Source: Vespa crabro (Eukaryota > Arthropoda > Insecta > Hymenoptera > Vespidae). Taken from it: a DNA stretch of 64,000 nt. The translations under genes and the position numbers were made by a program. Shown here piece after piece: positions 25,132 through 39,097 of this stretch. The DNA lies in the NCBI RefSeq assembly GCF_910589235.1, contig NC_060955.1, forward strand, positions 13,784,837 to 13,848,836, in the 5' to 3' direction. The notes under the pieces were generated by a model. It was given only the letters and a program-made list of their open reading frames with translations, was not told the DNA's origin and did not search any database. Position 1 is the first letter of the stretch. Each line of letters begins with the position of its first letter.

Positions 25132-27853
25132 ATGTTTAAAAACGCGTTATTATATGATAATTATCGAAAAACGTGTTCGACATACGCGAATTTCGGTATA
25201 TACGAAGTTAAAATCGTGAAACCTTTAATAATACTCGTGCCCCAGTTTGAAGAAAGTTACCAGTCGATTCAGAACATTGCATTTCATAAGATCAAACTTC
25301 TATTTTATCTTTGGAATTGACGTTTTAACCTTGTTTCACATCGTATATACGATTTTTCGCTCATATAAGCGTATCGTCGAAAAACGAAATGTTGAAATCT
25401 CGTTCAATTTCATTGATTTTATATTCTATCGATGCAGAGCAAAGAATATAACAAGAATATGACGTTTTTACTATGTTTATATACGCGTTCACATATGATA
25501 ATTATCGAAAAACGTAATCGGCATACGCGAATTTCAGTATATGCGAAGTAAAAATCGTGAAATCTTTAATAATACTCGTGCCACAGTTTGAAAAATGTTA
25601 CCAATCGATTCAGAACATTGCATTTCATATGATCAAACATCTATTTTTATATTGAAATCAAAGTTTTTAACATTGTTTCATATCGTATAAACGATTTTTC
25701 GCTCATATAAGCGTATCGTCGAAAAACGAAAAGTTGAAACCTCGTTCAATTTCATTGATTTTATATTCTATTGATACAGAATAAAGAATATAACATGAAC
25801 ATAACGTTTTTACTATGTTAAAATACTCGTTTTCATATGATAATTATCGATAAACTTAATCAACATACGCGAATTTCGGTATATGCGAAGTTAAAATCGT
25901 GAAATCTTTAATAATACTTGTGCCACAGTTTGAAAAATGTTACCAATCGATTCAGAACATTGCATTTCATATGATCAAACATCTATTTTTATATTTGAAT
26001 CACAGTTATTAACACTGTTTCATATCGTATATACGATTTTTCGCTGATATAAGCGTATCGTCGAAAAACGAAATGTTGAAATCTCGTTCAATTTCATTGA
26101 TTTTATATTCTATCGATGCAGAGCAAAGAATATAACAAGAATATGACGTTTTTACTATGTTTAAATACGCGTTCACATATGATAATTATCGAAAAACGTA
26201 ATCGGCATACGCGAATTTCAGTATATGCGAAGTTAAAATCGAGAAATCTTTAATAATACTCATGCCACAGTTTGAAAAATATTACCAATCGAATCAGAAC
26301 ATTGCATTTCATAAGATCAAACATCTATTTTATTTTGGAATCGTCGTTATAACCTTGTTTCATATGTTATATACGATTATTAGCTCATAAAGAAGTATCG
26401 TCGAAAAGCGAAATTTGAATTCTCAACAAATTTCAATGCATTTATATTCTATCGACGCAGAATTCATATTGGAACAAGAATATAAGTTTGTAGCTATGTG
26501 TAAATACGAGTTTCAACATGAATATTGTCGAAAAATAAGATCGACACATGCGAATTTCGAGAATTGCGGAGATGAAATCGTGAAAACATTGAAATTACTT
26601 GTTCCACCGTTTGAAAAATGTCACCAATCAATTCGGACATTGTATTTCTGAAGATCAAACATCTATTTAATCTTGGAATCGACGTTTTAACCTTGTTTCA
26701 TATCGTATATACAATTTTTCGTTCATAATGGCGTACCATCGTAATACGAAATATTGAAATCTCATTCAAATTCAATGAGTTTATATTCTCTCGACGCAGA
26801 ATAAAGAATATAACATGAATGTAACGTTTTTACTATGTTTAAAAACGCGTTATTATATGATAATTATCGAAAAACGTGTTCGACATACGCGAATTTCGGT
26901 ATATACGAAGTTAAAATCGCGAAACCTTTAATAATACTCGTGCCCCAGTTTGAAGAAAGTTACCAGTCGATTCAGAACATTGCATTTCATAAGATCAAAC
27001 ATCTATTTTATCTTTGGAATTGACGTTTTAACCTTGTTTCACATCGTATATACGATTTTTCGCTCATATAAGCGTATCGTCGAAAAACGAAATGTTGAAA
27101 TCTCGTTCAATTTCATTGATTTTATATTCTATCGATGCAGAGCAAAGAATATAACAAGAATATGACGTTTTTACTATGTTTAAATACGCGTTCACATATG
27201 ATAATTATCGAAAAACTTAATCGGCATACGCGAATTTCAGTATATGCGAAGTTAAAATCGAGAAATCTTTAATAATACTCATGCCACAGTTTGAAAAATA
27301 TTACCAATCGAATCAGAACATTGCATTTCATAAGATCAAACATCTATTTTATTTTGGAATCGTCGTTATAACATTGTTTCATATGTTATATAGGATTATT
27401 AGCTCATAAAGAAGTATCGTCGAAAAGCGAAATTTGAATTCTCAACAAATTTCAATGCATTTATATTCTATCGACGCAGAATTCATATTGGAACAAGAAT
27501 ATAAGTTTGTAGCTATGTGTAAATACGAGTTTCAACATGAATATTGTCGAAAAATAAGATCGACACATGCGAATTTCGAGAATTGCGGAGATGAAATCGT
27601 GAAAACATTGAAATTACTTGTTCCACCGTTTGAAAAATGTCACCAATCAATTCGGACATTGTATTTCTGAAGATCAAACATCTATTTAATCTTGGAATCG
27701 ACGTTTTAACCTTGTTTCATATCGTATATACAATTTTTCGTTCATAATGGCGTACCATCGTAATACGAAATATTGAAATCTCATTCAAATTCAATGAGTT
27801 TATATTCTCTCGACGCAGAATAAAGAATATAACATGAATGTAACGTTTTTACT
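25132..27853 (+). repeat. Composite 5-mer + 3-mer block, copy 1 (2722 bp)
   Basis: A 5-mer (25132-26834) is followed by a 3-mer (26835-27853). C carries CGCTGATATAAGCG near 26041, a change found in only one other place, exactly 2722 bp further on. The A monomer has a private AAACTTCTATT change near 25295. Confidence 0.9.
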
Positions 27854-29556
27854 ATGTTTAAAAACGCGTTATTATATGATAATTATCGAAAAACGTGTTC
27901 GACATACGCGAATTTCGGTATATACGAAGTTAAAATCGTGAAACCTTTAATAATACTCGTGCCCCAGTTTGAAGAAAGTTACCAGTCGATTCAGAACATT
28001 GCATTTCATAAGATCAAACATCTATTTTATCTTTGGAATTGACGTTTTAACCTTGTTTCACATCGTATATACGATTTTTCGCTCATATAAGCGTATCGTC
28101 GAAAAACGAAATGTTGAAATCTCGTTCAATTTCATTGATTTTATATTCTATCGATGCAGAGCAAAGAATATAACAAGAATATGACGTTTTTACTATGTTT
28201 ATATACGCGTTCACATATGATAATTATCGAAAAACGTAATCGGCATACGCGAATTTCAGTATATGCGAAGTAAAAATCGTGAAATCTTTAATAATACTCG
28301 TGCCACAGTTTGAAAAATGTTACCAATCGATTCAGAACATTGCATTTCATATGATCAAACATCTATTTTTATATTGAAATCAAAGTTTTTAACATTGTTT
28401 CATATCGTATAAACGATTTTTCGCTCATATAAGCGTATCGTCGAAAAACGAAAAGTTGAAACCTCGTTCAATTTCATTGATTTTATATTCTATTGATACA
28501 GAATAAAGAATATAACATGAACATAACGTTTTTACTATGTTAAAATACTCGTTTTCATATGATAATTATCGATAAACTTAATCAACATACGCGAATTTCG
28601 GTATATGCGAAGTTAAAATCGTGAAATCTTTAATAATACTTGTGCCACAGTTTGAAAAATGTTACCAATCGATTCAGAACATTGCATTTCATATGATCAA
28701 ACATCTATTTTTATATTTGAATCACAGTTATTAACACTGTTTCATATCGTATATACGATTTTTCGCTGATATAAGCGTATCGACGAAAAACGAAATGTTG
28801 AAATCTCGTTCAATTTCATTGATTTTATATTCTATCGATGCAGAGCAAAGAATATAACAAGAATATGACGTTTTTACTATGTTTAAATACGCGTTCACAT
28901 ATGATAATTATCGAAAAACGTAATCGGCATACGCGAATTTCAGTATATGCGAAGTTAAAATCGAGAAATCTTTAATAATACTCATGCCACAGTTTGAAAA
29001 ATATTACCAATCGAATCAGAACATTGCATTTCATAAGATCAAACATCTATTTTATTTTGGAATCGTCGTTATAACCTTGTTTCATATGTTATATACGATT
29101 ATTAGCTCATAAAGAAGTATCGTCGAAAAGCGAAATTTGAATTCTCAACAAATTTCAATGCATTTATATTCTATCGACGCAGAATTCATATTGGAACAAG
29201 AATATAAGTTTGTAGCTATGTGAAAATACGAGTTTCAACATGAATATTGTCGAAAAATAAGATCGACACATGCGAATTTCGAGAATTGCGGAGATGAAAT
29301 CGTGAAAACATTGAAATTACTTGTTCCACCGTTTGAGAAATGTCACCAATCAATTCGGACATTGTATTTCTGAAGATCAAACATCTATTTAATCTTGGAA
29401 TCGACGTTTTAACCTTGTTTCATATCGTATATACAATTTTTCGTTCATAATGGCGTACCATCGTAATACGAAATATTGAAATCTCATTCAAATTCAATGA
29501 GTTTATATTCTCTCGACGCAGAATAAAGAATATAACATGAATGTAACGTTTTTACT
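27854..29556 (+). repeat. 5-mer HOR A-B-C-D-E (1703 bp)
   Basis: It shares the CGCTGATATAAGCG variant (near 28763) with the 5-mer at 25132, so the two descend from one unit. The D/E boundary reads ATGTGAAAATACG near 29219, a private change. The alleles are D1/E1. Confidence 0.92.
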
Positions 29557-31259
29557 ATGTTCAAAAACGCGTTATTATATGATAATTATCGAAAAACGTG
29601 TTCGACATACGCGAATTTCGGTATATACGAAGTTAAAATCGTGAAACCTTTAATAATACTCGTGCCCCAGTTTGAAGAAAGTTACCAGTCGATTCAGAAC
29701 ATTGCATTTCATAAGATCAAACATCTATTTTATCTTTGGAATTGACGTTTTAACCTTGTTTCACATCGTATATACGATTTTTCGCTCATATAAGCGTATC
29801 GTCGAAAAACGAAATGTTGAAATCTCGTTCAATTTCATTGATTTTATATTCTATCGATGCAGAGCAAAGAATATAACAAGAATATGACGTTTTTACTATG
29901 TTTATATACGCGTTCACATATGATAATTAACGAAAAACCTAATCGGCATACGCGAATTTCAGTATATGCGAAGTAAAAATCGTGAAATCTTTAATAATAC
30001 TCGTGCCACAGTTTGAAAAATGTTACCAATCGATTCAGAACATTGCATTTCATATGATCAAACATCTATTTTTATATTGAAATCAAAGTTTTTAACATTG
30101 TTTCATATCGTATAAACGATTTTTCGCTCATATAAGCGTATCGTCGAAAAACGAAAAGTTGAAACCTCGTTCAATTTCATTGATTTTATATCCTATTGAT
30201 ACAGAATAAAGAATATAACATGAACATAACGTTTTTACTATGTTAAAATACTCGTTTTCATATGATAATTATCGATAAACTTAATCAACATACGCGAATT
30301 TCGGTATATGCGAAGTTAAAATCGTGAAATCTTTAATAATACTTGTGCCACAGTTTGAAAAATGTTACCAATCGATTCAGAACATTGCATTTCATATGAT
30401 CAAACATCTATTTTTATATTTGAATCACAGTTATTAACACTGTTTCATATCGTATATACGATTTTTCGCTCATATAAGCGTATCGTCGAAAAACGAAATG
30501 TTGAAATCTCGTTCAATTTCATTGATTTTATATTCTATCGATGCAGAGCAAAGAATATAACAAGAATATGACGTTTTTACTATGTTTAAATACGCGTTCA
30601 CATATGATAATTATCGAAAAACGTAATCGGCATACGCGAATTTCAGTATATGCGAAGTTAAAATCGAGAAATCTTTAATAATACTCATGCCACAGTTTGA
30701 AAAATATTACCAATCGAATCAGAACATTGCATTTCATAAGATCAAACATCTATTTTATTTTGGAATCGTCGTTATAACCTTGTTTCATATGTTATATACG
30801 ATTATTAGCTCATAAAGAAGTATCGTCGAAAAGCGAAATTTGAATTCTCAACAAATTTCAATGCATTTATATTCTATCGACGCAGAATTCATATTGGAAC
30901 AAGAATATAAGTTTGTAGCTATGTGTAAATACGAGTTTCAACATGAATATTGTCGAAAAATAAGATCGACACATGCGAATTTCGAGAATTGCGGAGATGA
31001 AATCGTGAAAACATTGAAATTACTTGTTCCACCGTTTGAAAAATGTCACCAATCAATTCGGACATTGTATTTCTGAAGATCAAACATCTATTTAATCTTG
31101 GAATCGACGTGTTAACCTTGTTTCATATCGTATATACAATTTTTCGTTCATAATGGCGTACCATCGTAATACGAAATATTGAACTCTCATTCAAATTCAA
31201 TGAGTTTATATTCTCTCGACGCAGAATAAAGAATATAACATGAATGTAACGTTTTTACT
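29557..31259 (+). repeat. 5-mer HOR A-B-C-D-E (1703 bp)
   Basis: First unit in which the B monomer has GATAATTAAC instead of the palindrome GATAATTATC (near 29922-29931), with a private AAAAACCT just after. D1/E1 alleles. Its E has GACGTGTTAACC near 31106 and GAACTCTC near 31181, two markers that recur together near 38944 and 39019. Confidence 0.92.
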
Positions 31260-32962
31260 ATGTTTAAAAACGCGTTATTATATGATAATTATCGAAAAAC
31301 GTGTTCGACATACGCGAATTTCGGTATATACGAAGTTAAAATCGTGAAACCTTTAATAATACTCGTGCCCCAGTTTGAAGAAAGTTACCAGTCGATTCAG
31401 AACATTGCATTTCATAAGATCAAACATCTATTTTATCTTTGGAATTGACGTTTTAACCTTGTTTCACATCGTATATACGATTTTTCGCTCATATAAGCGT
31501 ATCGTCGAAAAACGAAATGTTGAAATCTCGTTCAATTTCATTGATTTTATATTCTATCGATGCAGAGCAAAGAATATAACAAGAATATGACGTTTTTACT
31601 ATGTTTATATACGCGTTCACATATGATAATTAACGAAAAACGTAATCGGCATACGCGAATTTCAGTATATGCGAAGTAAAAATCGTGAAATCTTTAATAA
31701 TACTCGTGCCACAGTTTGAAAAATGTTACCAATCGATTCAGAACATTGCATTTCATATGATCAAACATCTATTTTTATATTGAAATCAAAGTTTTTAACA
31801 TTGTTTCATATCGTATAAACGATATTTCGCTCATATAAGCGTATCGTCGAAAAACGAAAAGTTGAAACCTCGTTCAATTTCATTGATTTTATATTCTATT
31901 GATACAGAATAAAGAATATAACATGAACATAACGTTTTTACTATGTTAAAATACTCGTTTTCATATGATAATTATCGATAAACTTAATCAACATACGCGA
32001 ATTTCGGTATATGCGAAGTTAAAATCGTGAAATCTTTAATAATACTTATGCCACAGTTTGAAAAATGTTACCAATCGATTCAGAACATTGCATTTCATAT
32101 GATCAAACATCTATTTTTATATTTGAATCACAGTTATTAACACTGTTTCATATCGTATATACGATTTTTCGCTCATATAAGCGTATCGTCGAAAAACGAA
32201 ATGTTGAAATCTCGTTCAATTTCATTGATTTTATATTCTATCGATGCAGAGCAAAGAATATAACAAGAATATGACGTTTTTACTATGTTTAAATACGCGT
32301 TCACATATGATAATTATCGAAAAACGTAATCGGCATACGCGAATTTCAGTATATGCGAAGTTAAAATCGAGAAATCTTTAATAATACTCATGCCACAGTT
32401 TGAAAAATATTACCAATCGAATCAGAACATTGCATTTCATAAGATCAAACATCTATTTTATTTTGGAATCGTCGTTATAACCTTGTTTCATATGTTATAT
32501 ACGATTATTAGCTCATAAAGAAGTATCGTAGAAAAGCGAAATTTGAATTCTCAACAAATTTCAATGCATTTATATTCTATCGACGCAGAATACATATTGG
32601 AACAAGAATATAAGTTTGTAGCTATGTGTTAATACGAGTTTCAACATGAATATTGTCGAAAAATAAGAACGACACATGCGAATTTCGAGAATTGCGGAGA
32701 TGAAATCGTGAAAACATTGAAATTACTTGTTCCACCGTTTGAAAAATGTCACCAATCAATTCGGACATTGTATTTCTGAAGATCAAACATCTATTTAATC
32801 TTGGAATCGACGTTTTAACCTTGTTTCATATCGTATATACAATTTTTCGTTCATAATGGCGTACCATCGTAATACGAAATATTGAACTCTCATTCAAATT
32901 CAATGAGTTTATATTCTCTCGACGCAGAATAAAGAATATAACATGAATGTAACGTTTTTACT
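31260..32962 (+). repeat. 5-mer HOR A-B-C-D-E with D2/E2 allele (1703 bp)
   Basis: B has the GATAATTAAC variant and AACGATATTTCGC near 31817-31829. From here to 46935 every D-E junction is of the D2/E2 type with TGTGTTAATACG. It is almost the same as the units at 32963 and 39098. Confidence 0.92.
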
Positions 32963-35900
32963 ATGTTTAAAAACGCGTTATTATATGATAATTATCGAAA
33001 AACGTGTTCGACATACGCGAATTTCGGTATATACGAAGTTAAAATCGTGAAACCTTTAATAATACTCGTGCCCCAGTTTGAAGAAAGTTACCAGTCGATT
33101 CAGAACATTGCATTTCATAAGATCAAACATCTATTTTATCTTTGGAATTGACGTTTTAACCTTGTTTCACATCGTATATACGATTTTTCGCTCATATAAG
33201 CGTATCGTCGAAAAACGAAATGTTGAAATCTCGTTCAATTTCATTGATTTTATATTCTATCGATGCAGAGCAAAGAATATAACAAGAATATGACGTTTTT
33301 ACTATGTTTATATACGCGTTCACATATGATAATTAACGAAAAACGTAATCGGCATACGCGAATTTCAGTATATGCGAAGTAAAAATCGTGAAATCTTTAA
33401 TAATACTCGTGCCACAGTTTGAAAAATGTTACCAATCGATTCAGAACATTGCATTTCATATGATCAAACATCTATTTTTATATTGAAATCAAAGTTTTTA
33501 ACATTGTTTCATATCGTATAAACGATATTTCGCTCATATAAGCGTATCGTCGAAAAACGAAAAGTTGAAACCTCGTTCAATTTCATTGATTTTATATTCT
33601 ATTGATACAGAATAAAGAATATAACATGAACATAACGTTTTTACTATGTTAAAATACTCGTTTTCATATGATAATTATCGATAAACTTAATCAACATACG
33701 CGAATTTCGGTATATGCGAAGTTAAAATCGTGAAATCTTTAATAATACTTATGCCACAGTTTGAAAAATGTTACCAATCGATTCAGAACATTGCATTTCA
33801 TATGATCAAACATCTATTTTTATATTTGAATCACAGTTATTAACACTGTTTCATATCGTATATACGATTTTTCGCTCATATAAGCGTATCGTCGAAAAAC
33901 GAAATGTTGAAATCTCGTTCAATTTCATTGATTTTATATTCTATCGATGCAGAGCAAAGAATATAACAAGAATATGACGTTTTTACTATGTTTAAATACG
34001 CGTTCACATATGATAATTATCGAAAAACGTAATCGGCATACGCGAATTTCAGTATATGCGAAGTTAAAATCGAGAAATCTTTAATAATACTCATGCCACA
34101 GTTTGAAAAATATTACCAATCGAATCAGAACATTGCATTTCATAAGATCAAACATCTATTTTATTTTGGAATCGTCGTTATAACCTTGTTTCATATGTTA
34201 TATACGATTATTAGCTCATAAAGAAGTATCGTAGAAAAGCGAAATTTGAATTCTCAACAAATTTCAATGCATTTATATTCTATCGACGCAGAATACATAT
34301 TGGAACAAGAATATAAGTTTGTAGCTATGTGTTAATACGAGTTTCAACATGAATATTGTCGAAAAATAAGAACGACACATGCGAATTTCGAGAATTGCGG
34401 AGATGAAATCGTGAAAACATTGAAATTACTTGTTCCACCGTTTGAAAAATGTCACCAATCAATTCGGACATTGTATTTCTGAAGATCAAACATCTATTTA
34501 ATCTTGGAATCGACGTTTTAACCTTGTTTCATATCGTATATACAATTTTTCGTTCATAATGGCGTACCATCGTAATACGAAATATTGAAATCTCATTCAA
34601 ATTCAATGAGTTTATATTCTCTCGACGCAGAATAAAGAATATAACATGAATGTAACGTTTTTACTATGTTTAAAAACGCGTTATTATATGATAATTATCG
34701 AAAAACGTGTTCGACATACGCGAATTTCGGTATATACGAAGTTAAAATCGTGAAACCTTTAATAATACTCGTGCCCCAGTTTGAAGAAAGTTAACAGTCG
34801 ATTCAGAACATTGCATTTCATAAGATCAAACATCTATTTTATCTTTGGAATTGACGTTTTAACATTGTTTCACATCGTATATACGATTTTTCGCTCATAT
34901 AAGCGTATCGTCGAAAAACGAAATGTTGAAATCTCGTTCAATTTCATTGATTTTATATTCTATCGATGCAGAGCAAAGAATATAACAAGAATATGACGTT
35001 TTTACTATGTTTATATGCGCGTTCACATATGATAATTATCGAAAAACGTAATCGGCATACGCGAATTTCAGTATATGCGAAGTAAAAATCGTGAAATCTT
35101 TAATAATACTCGTGCCACAGTTTGAAAAATGTTACCAATCGATTCAGAACATTGCATTTCATATGATCAAACATCTATTTTTATATTGAAATCAAAGTTT
35201 TTAACATTGTTTCATATCGTATAAACGATTTTTCGCTCATATAAGCGTATCGTCGAAAAACGAAAAGTTGAAACCTCGTTCAATTTCATTGATTTTATAT
35301 TCTATTGATACAGAATAAAGAATATAACATGAACATAACGTTTTTACTATGTTAAAATACTCGTTTTCATATGATAATTATCGATAAACTTAATCAACAT
35401 ACGCGAATTTCGGTATATGCGAAGTTAAAATCGTGAAATCTTTAATAATACTTATGCCACAGTTTGAAAAATGTTACCAATCGATTCAGAACATTGCATT
35501 TCATATGATCAAACATCTATTTTTATATTTGAATCACAGTTATTAACACTGTTTCATATCGTATATACGATTTTTCGCTCATATAAGCGTATCGTCGAAA
35601 AACGAAATGTTGAAATCTCGTTCAATTTCATTGATTTTATATTCTATCGATGCAGAGCAAAGAATATAACAAGAATATGACGTTTTTACTATGTTTAAAT
35701 ACGCGTTCACATATGATAATTATCGAAAAACGTAATCGGCATACGCGAATTTCAGTATATGCGAAGTTAAAATCGAGAAATCTTTAATAATACTCATGCC
35801 ACAGTTTGAAAAATATTACCAATCGAATCAGAACATTGCATTTCATAAGATCAAACATCTATTTTATTTTGGAATCGTCGTTATAACCTTGTTTCATATG

Positions 35901-38900
35901 TTATATACGATTATTAGCTCATAAAGAAGTATCGTAGAAAAGCGAAATTTGAATTCTCAACAAATTTCAATGCATTTATATTCTATCGACGCAGAATACA
36001 TATTGGAACAAGAATATAAGTTTGTAGCTATGTGTTAATACGAGTTTCAACATGAATATTGTCGAAAAATAAGAACGACACATGCGAATTTCGAGAATTG
36101 CGGAGATGAAATCGTGAAAACATTGAAATTACTTGTTCCACCGTTTGAAAAACGTCACCAATCAATTCGGACATTGTATTTCTGAAGATCAAACATCTAT
36201 TTAATCTTGGAATCGACGTTTTAACCTTGTTTCATATCGTATATACAATTTTTCGTTCATAATGGCGTACCATCGTAATACGAAATATTGAAATCTCATT
36301 CAAATTCAATGAGTTTATATTCTCTCGACGCAGAATAAAGAATATAACATGAATGTAACGTTTTTACTATGTTCAAAAACGTGTTATTATATGATAATTA
36401 TCGAAAAACGTGTTCGACATACGCGAATTTCGGTATATACGAAGTTAAAATCGTGAAACCTTTAATAATACTCGTGCCCCAGTTTGAAGAAAGTTACCAG
36501 TCGATTCAGAACATTGCATTTCATAAGATCAAACATCTATTTTATCTTTGGAATTGACGTTTTAACCTTGTTTCACATCGTATATACGATTTTTCGCTCA
36601 TATAAGCGTATTGTTGAAAAACGAAATGTTGAAATCTCGTTCAATTTCATTGATTTTATATTCTATCGATGCAGAGCAAAGAATATAACAAGAATATGAC
36701 GTTTTTACTATGTTTATATACGCGTTCACATATGATAATTAACGAAAAACGTAATCGGCATACGCGAATTTCAGTATATGCGAAGTAAAAATCGTGAAAT
36801 CTTTAATAATACTCGTGCCACAGTTTGAAAAATGTTACCAATCGATTCAGAACATTGCATTTCATATGATCAAACATCTATTTTTATATTGAAATCAAAG
36901 TTTTTAACATTGTTTCATATCGTATAAACGATTTTTCGCTCATATAAGCGTATCGTCGAAAAACGAAAAGTTGAAACCTCGTTCAATTTCATTGATTTTA
37001 TATTCTATTGATACAGAATAAAGAATATAACATGAACATAACGTTTTTACTATGTTAAAATACTCGTTTTCATATGATAATTATCGATAAACTTAATCAA
37101 CATACGCGAATTTCGGTATATGCGAAGTTAAAATCGTGAAATCTTTAATAATACTTGTGCCACAGTTTGAAAAATGTTACCAATCGATTCAGAACATTGC
37201 ATTTCATATGATCAAACATCTATTTTTATATTTGAATCACAGTTATTAACACTGTTTCATATCGTATATACGATTTTTCGCTCATATAAGCGTATCGTCG
37301 AAAAACGAAATGTTGAAATCTCGTTCAATTTCATTGATTTTATATTCTATCGATGCAGAGCAAAGAATATAACAAGAATATGACGTTTTTACTATGTTTA
37401 TATACGCGTTCACATATGATAATTAACGAAAAACGTAATCGGCATACGCGAATTTCAGTATATGCGAAGTTAAAATCGTGAAATCTTTAATAATACTCGT
37501 GCCACAGTTTGAAAAATGTTACCAATCGATTCAGAACATTGCATTTCATATGATCAAACATCTATTTTTATATTGAAATCAAAGTTTTTAACATTGTTTC
37601 ATATCGTATAAACGATTTTTCGCTCATATAAGCGTATCGTCGAAAAACGAAAAGTTGAAACCTCGTTCAATTTCATTGATTTTATATTCTATTGATACAG
37701 AATAAAGAATATAACATGAACATAACGTTTTTACTATGTTAAAATACTCGTTTTCATATGATAATTATCGATAAACTTAATCAACATACGCGAATTTCGG
37801 TATATGCGAAGTTAAAATCGTGAAATCTTTAATAATACTTGTGCCACAGTTTGAAAAATGTTACCAATCGATTCAGAACATTGCATTTCATATGATCAAA
37901 CATCTATTTTTATATTTGAATCACAGTTATTAACACTGTTTCATATCGTATATACGATTTTTCGCTCATATAAGCGTATCGTCGAAAAACGAAATGTTGA
38001 AATCTCGTTCAATTTCATTGATTTTATATTCTATCGATGCAGAGCAAAGAATATAACAAGAATATGACGTTTTTACTATGTTTAAATACGCGTTCACATA
38101 TGATAATTATCGAAAAACGTAATCGGCATACGCGAATTTCAGTATATGCGAAGTTAAAATCGAGAAATCTTTAATAATACTCATGCCACAGTTTGAAAAA
38201 TATTACCAATCGAATCAGAACATTGCATTTCATATGATCAAACATCTATTTTTATATTTGAATCACAGTTATTAACACTGTTTCATATCGTATATACGAT
38301 TTTTCGCTCATATAAGCGTATCGTCGAAAAACGAAATGTTGAAATCTCGTTCAATTTCATTGATTTTATATTCTATCGATGCAGAGCAAAGAATATAACA
38401 AGAATATGACGTTTTTACTATGTTTAAATACGCGTTCACATATGATAATTATCGAAAAACGTAATCGGCATACGCGAATTTCAGTATATGCGAAGTTAAA
38501 ATCGAGAAATCTTTAATAATACTCATGCCACAGTTTGAAAAATATTACCAATCGAATCAGAACATTGCATTTCATAAGATCAAACATCTATTTTATTTTG
38601 GAATCGTCGTTATAACCTTGTTTCATATGTTATATACGATTATTAGCTCATAAAGAAGTATCGTAGAAAAGCGAAATTTGAATTCTCAACAAATTTCAAT
38701 GCATTTATATTCTATCGACGCAGAATACATATTGGAACAAGAATATAAGTTTGTAGCTATGTGTTAATACGAGTTTCAACATGAATATTGTCGAAAAATA
38801 AGAACGACACATGCGAATTTCGAGAATTGCGGAGATGAAATCGTGAAAACATTGAAATTACTTGTTCCACCGTTTGAAAAATGTCACCAATCAATTCGGA

Positions 38901-39097
38901 CATTGTATTTCTGAAGATCAAACATCTATTTAATCTTGGAATCGACGTGTTAACCTTGTTTCATATCGTATATACAATTTTTCGTTCATAATGGCGTACC
39001 ATCGTAATACGAAATATTGAACTCTCATTCAAATTCAATGAGTTTATATTCTCTCGACGCAGAATAAAGAATATAACATGAATGTAACGTTTTTACT
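32963..39097 (+). repeat. 6135-bp superrepeat (18 monomers), copy 1
   Basis: It consists of 5-mer (32963-34665), 5-mer (34666-36368) and 8-mer (36369-39097). Private markers are GTTAACAGTCG near 34790, TATATGCGCG near 35012, AAACGTGTTATTATATG near 36377 and GTATTGTTG near 36608. Each recurs exactly 6135 bp later. This is the largest clear repeated unit in the window. Confidence 0.93.
36369..39097 (+). repeat. 8-mer HOR A-B-C-B-C-(D/C)-D-E, copy 1 (2729 bp)
   Basis: Monomers start at 36369 (A), 36710 (B), 37052 (C), 37394 (B), 37736 (C), 38078 (D/C hybrid), 38420 (D) and 38759 (E). The B-C pair is duplicated at 684 bp. The hybrid starts as D (TCGAGAAATC, AATATTACCAATCGAATC) and switches to C within CAGAACATTGCATTTCATA (38218-38236). 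It then carries the C-specific TATTTGAATCACAG. Confidence 0.92.
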
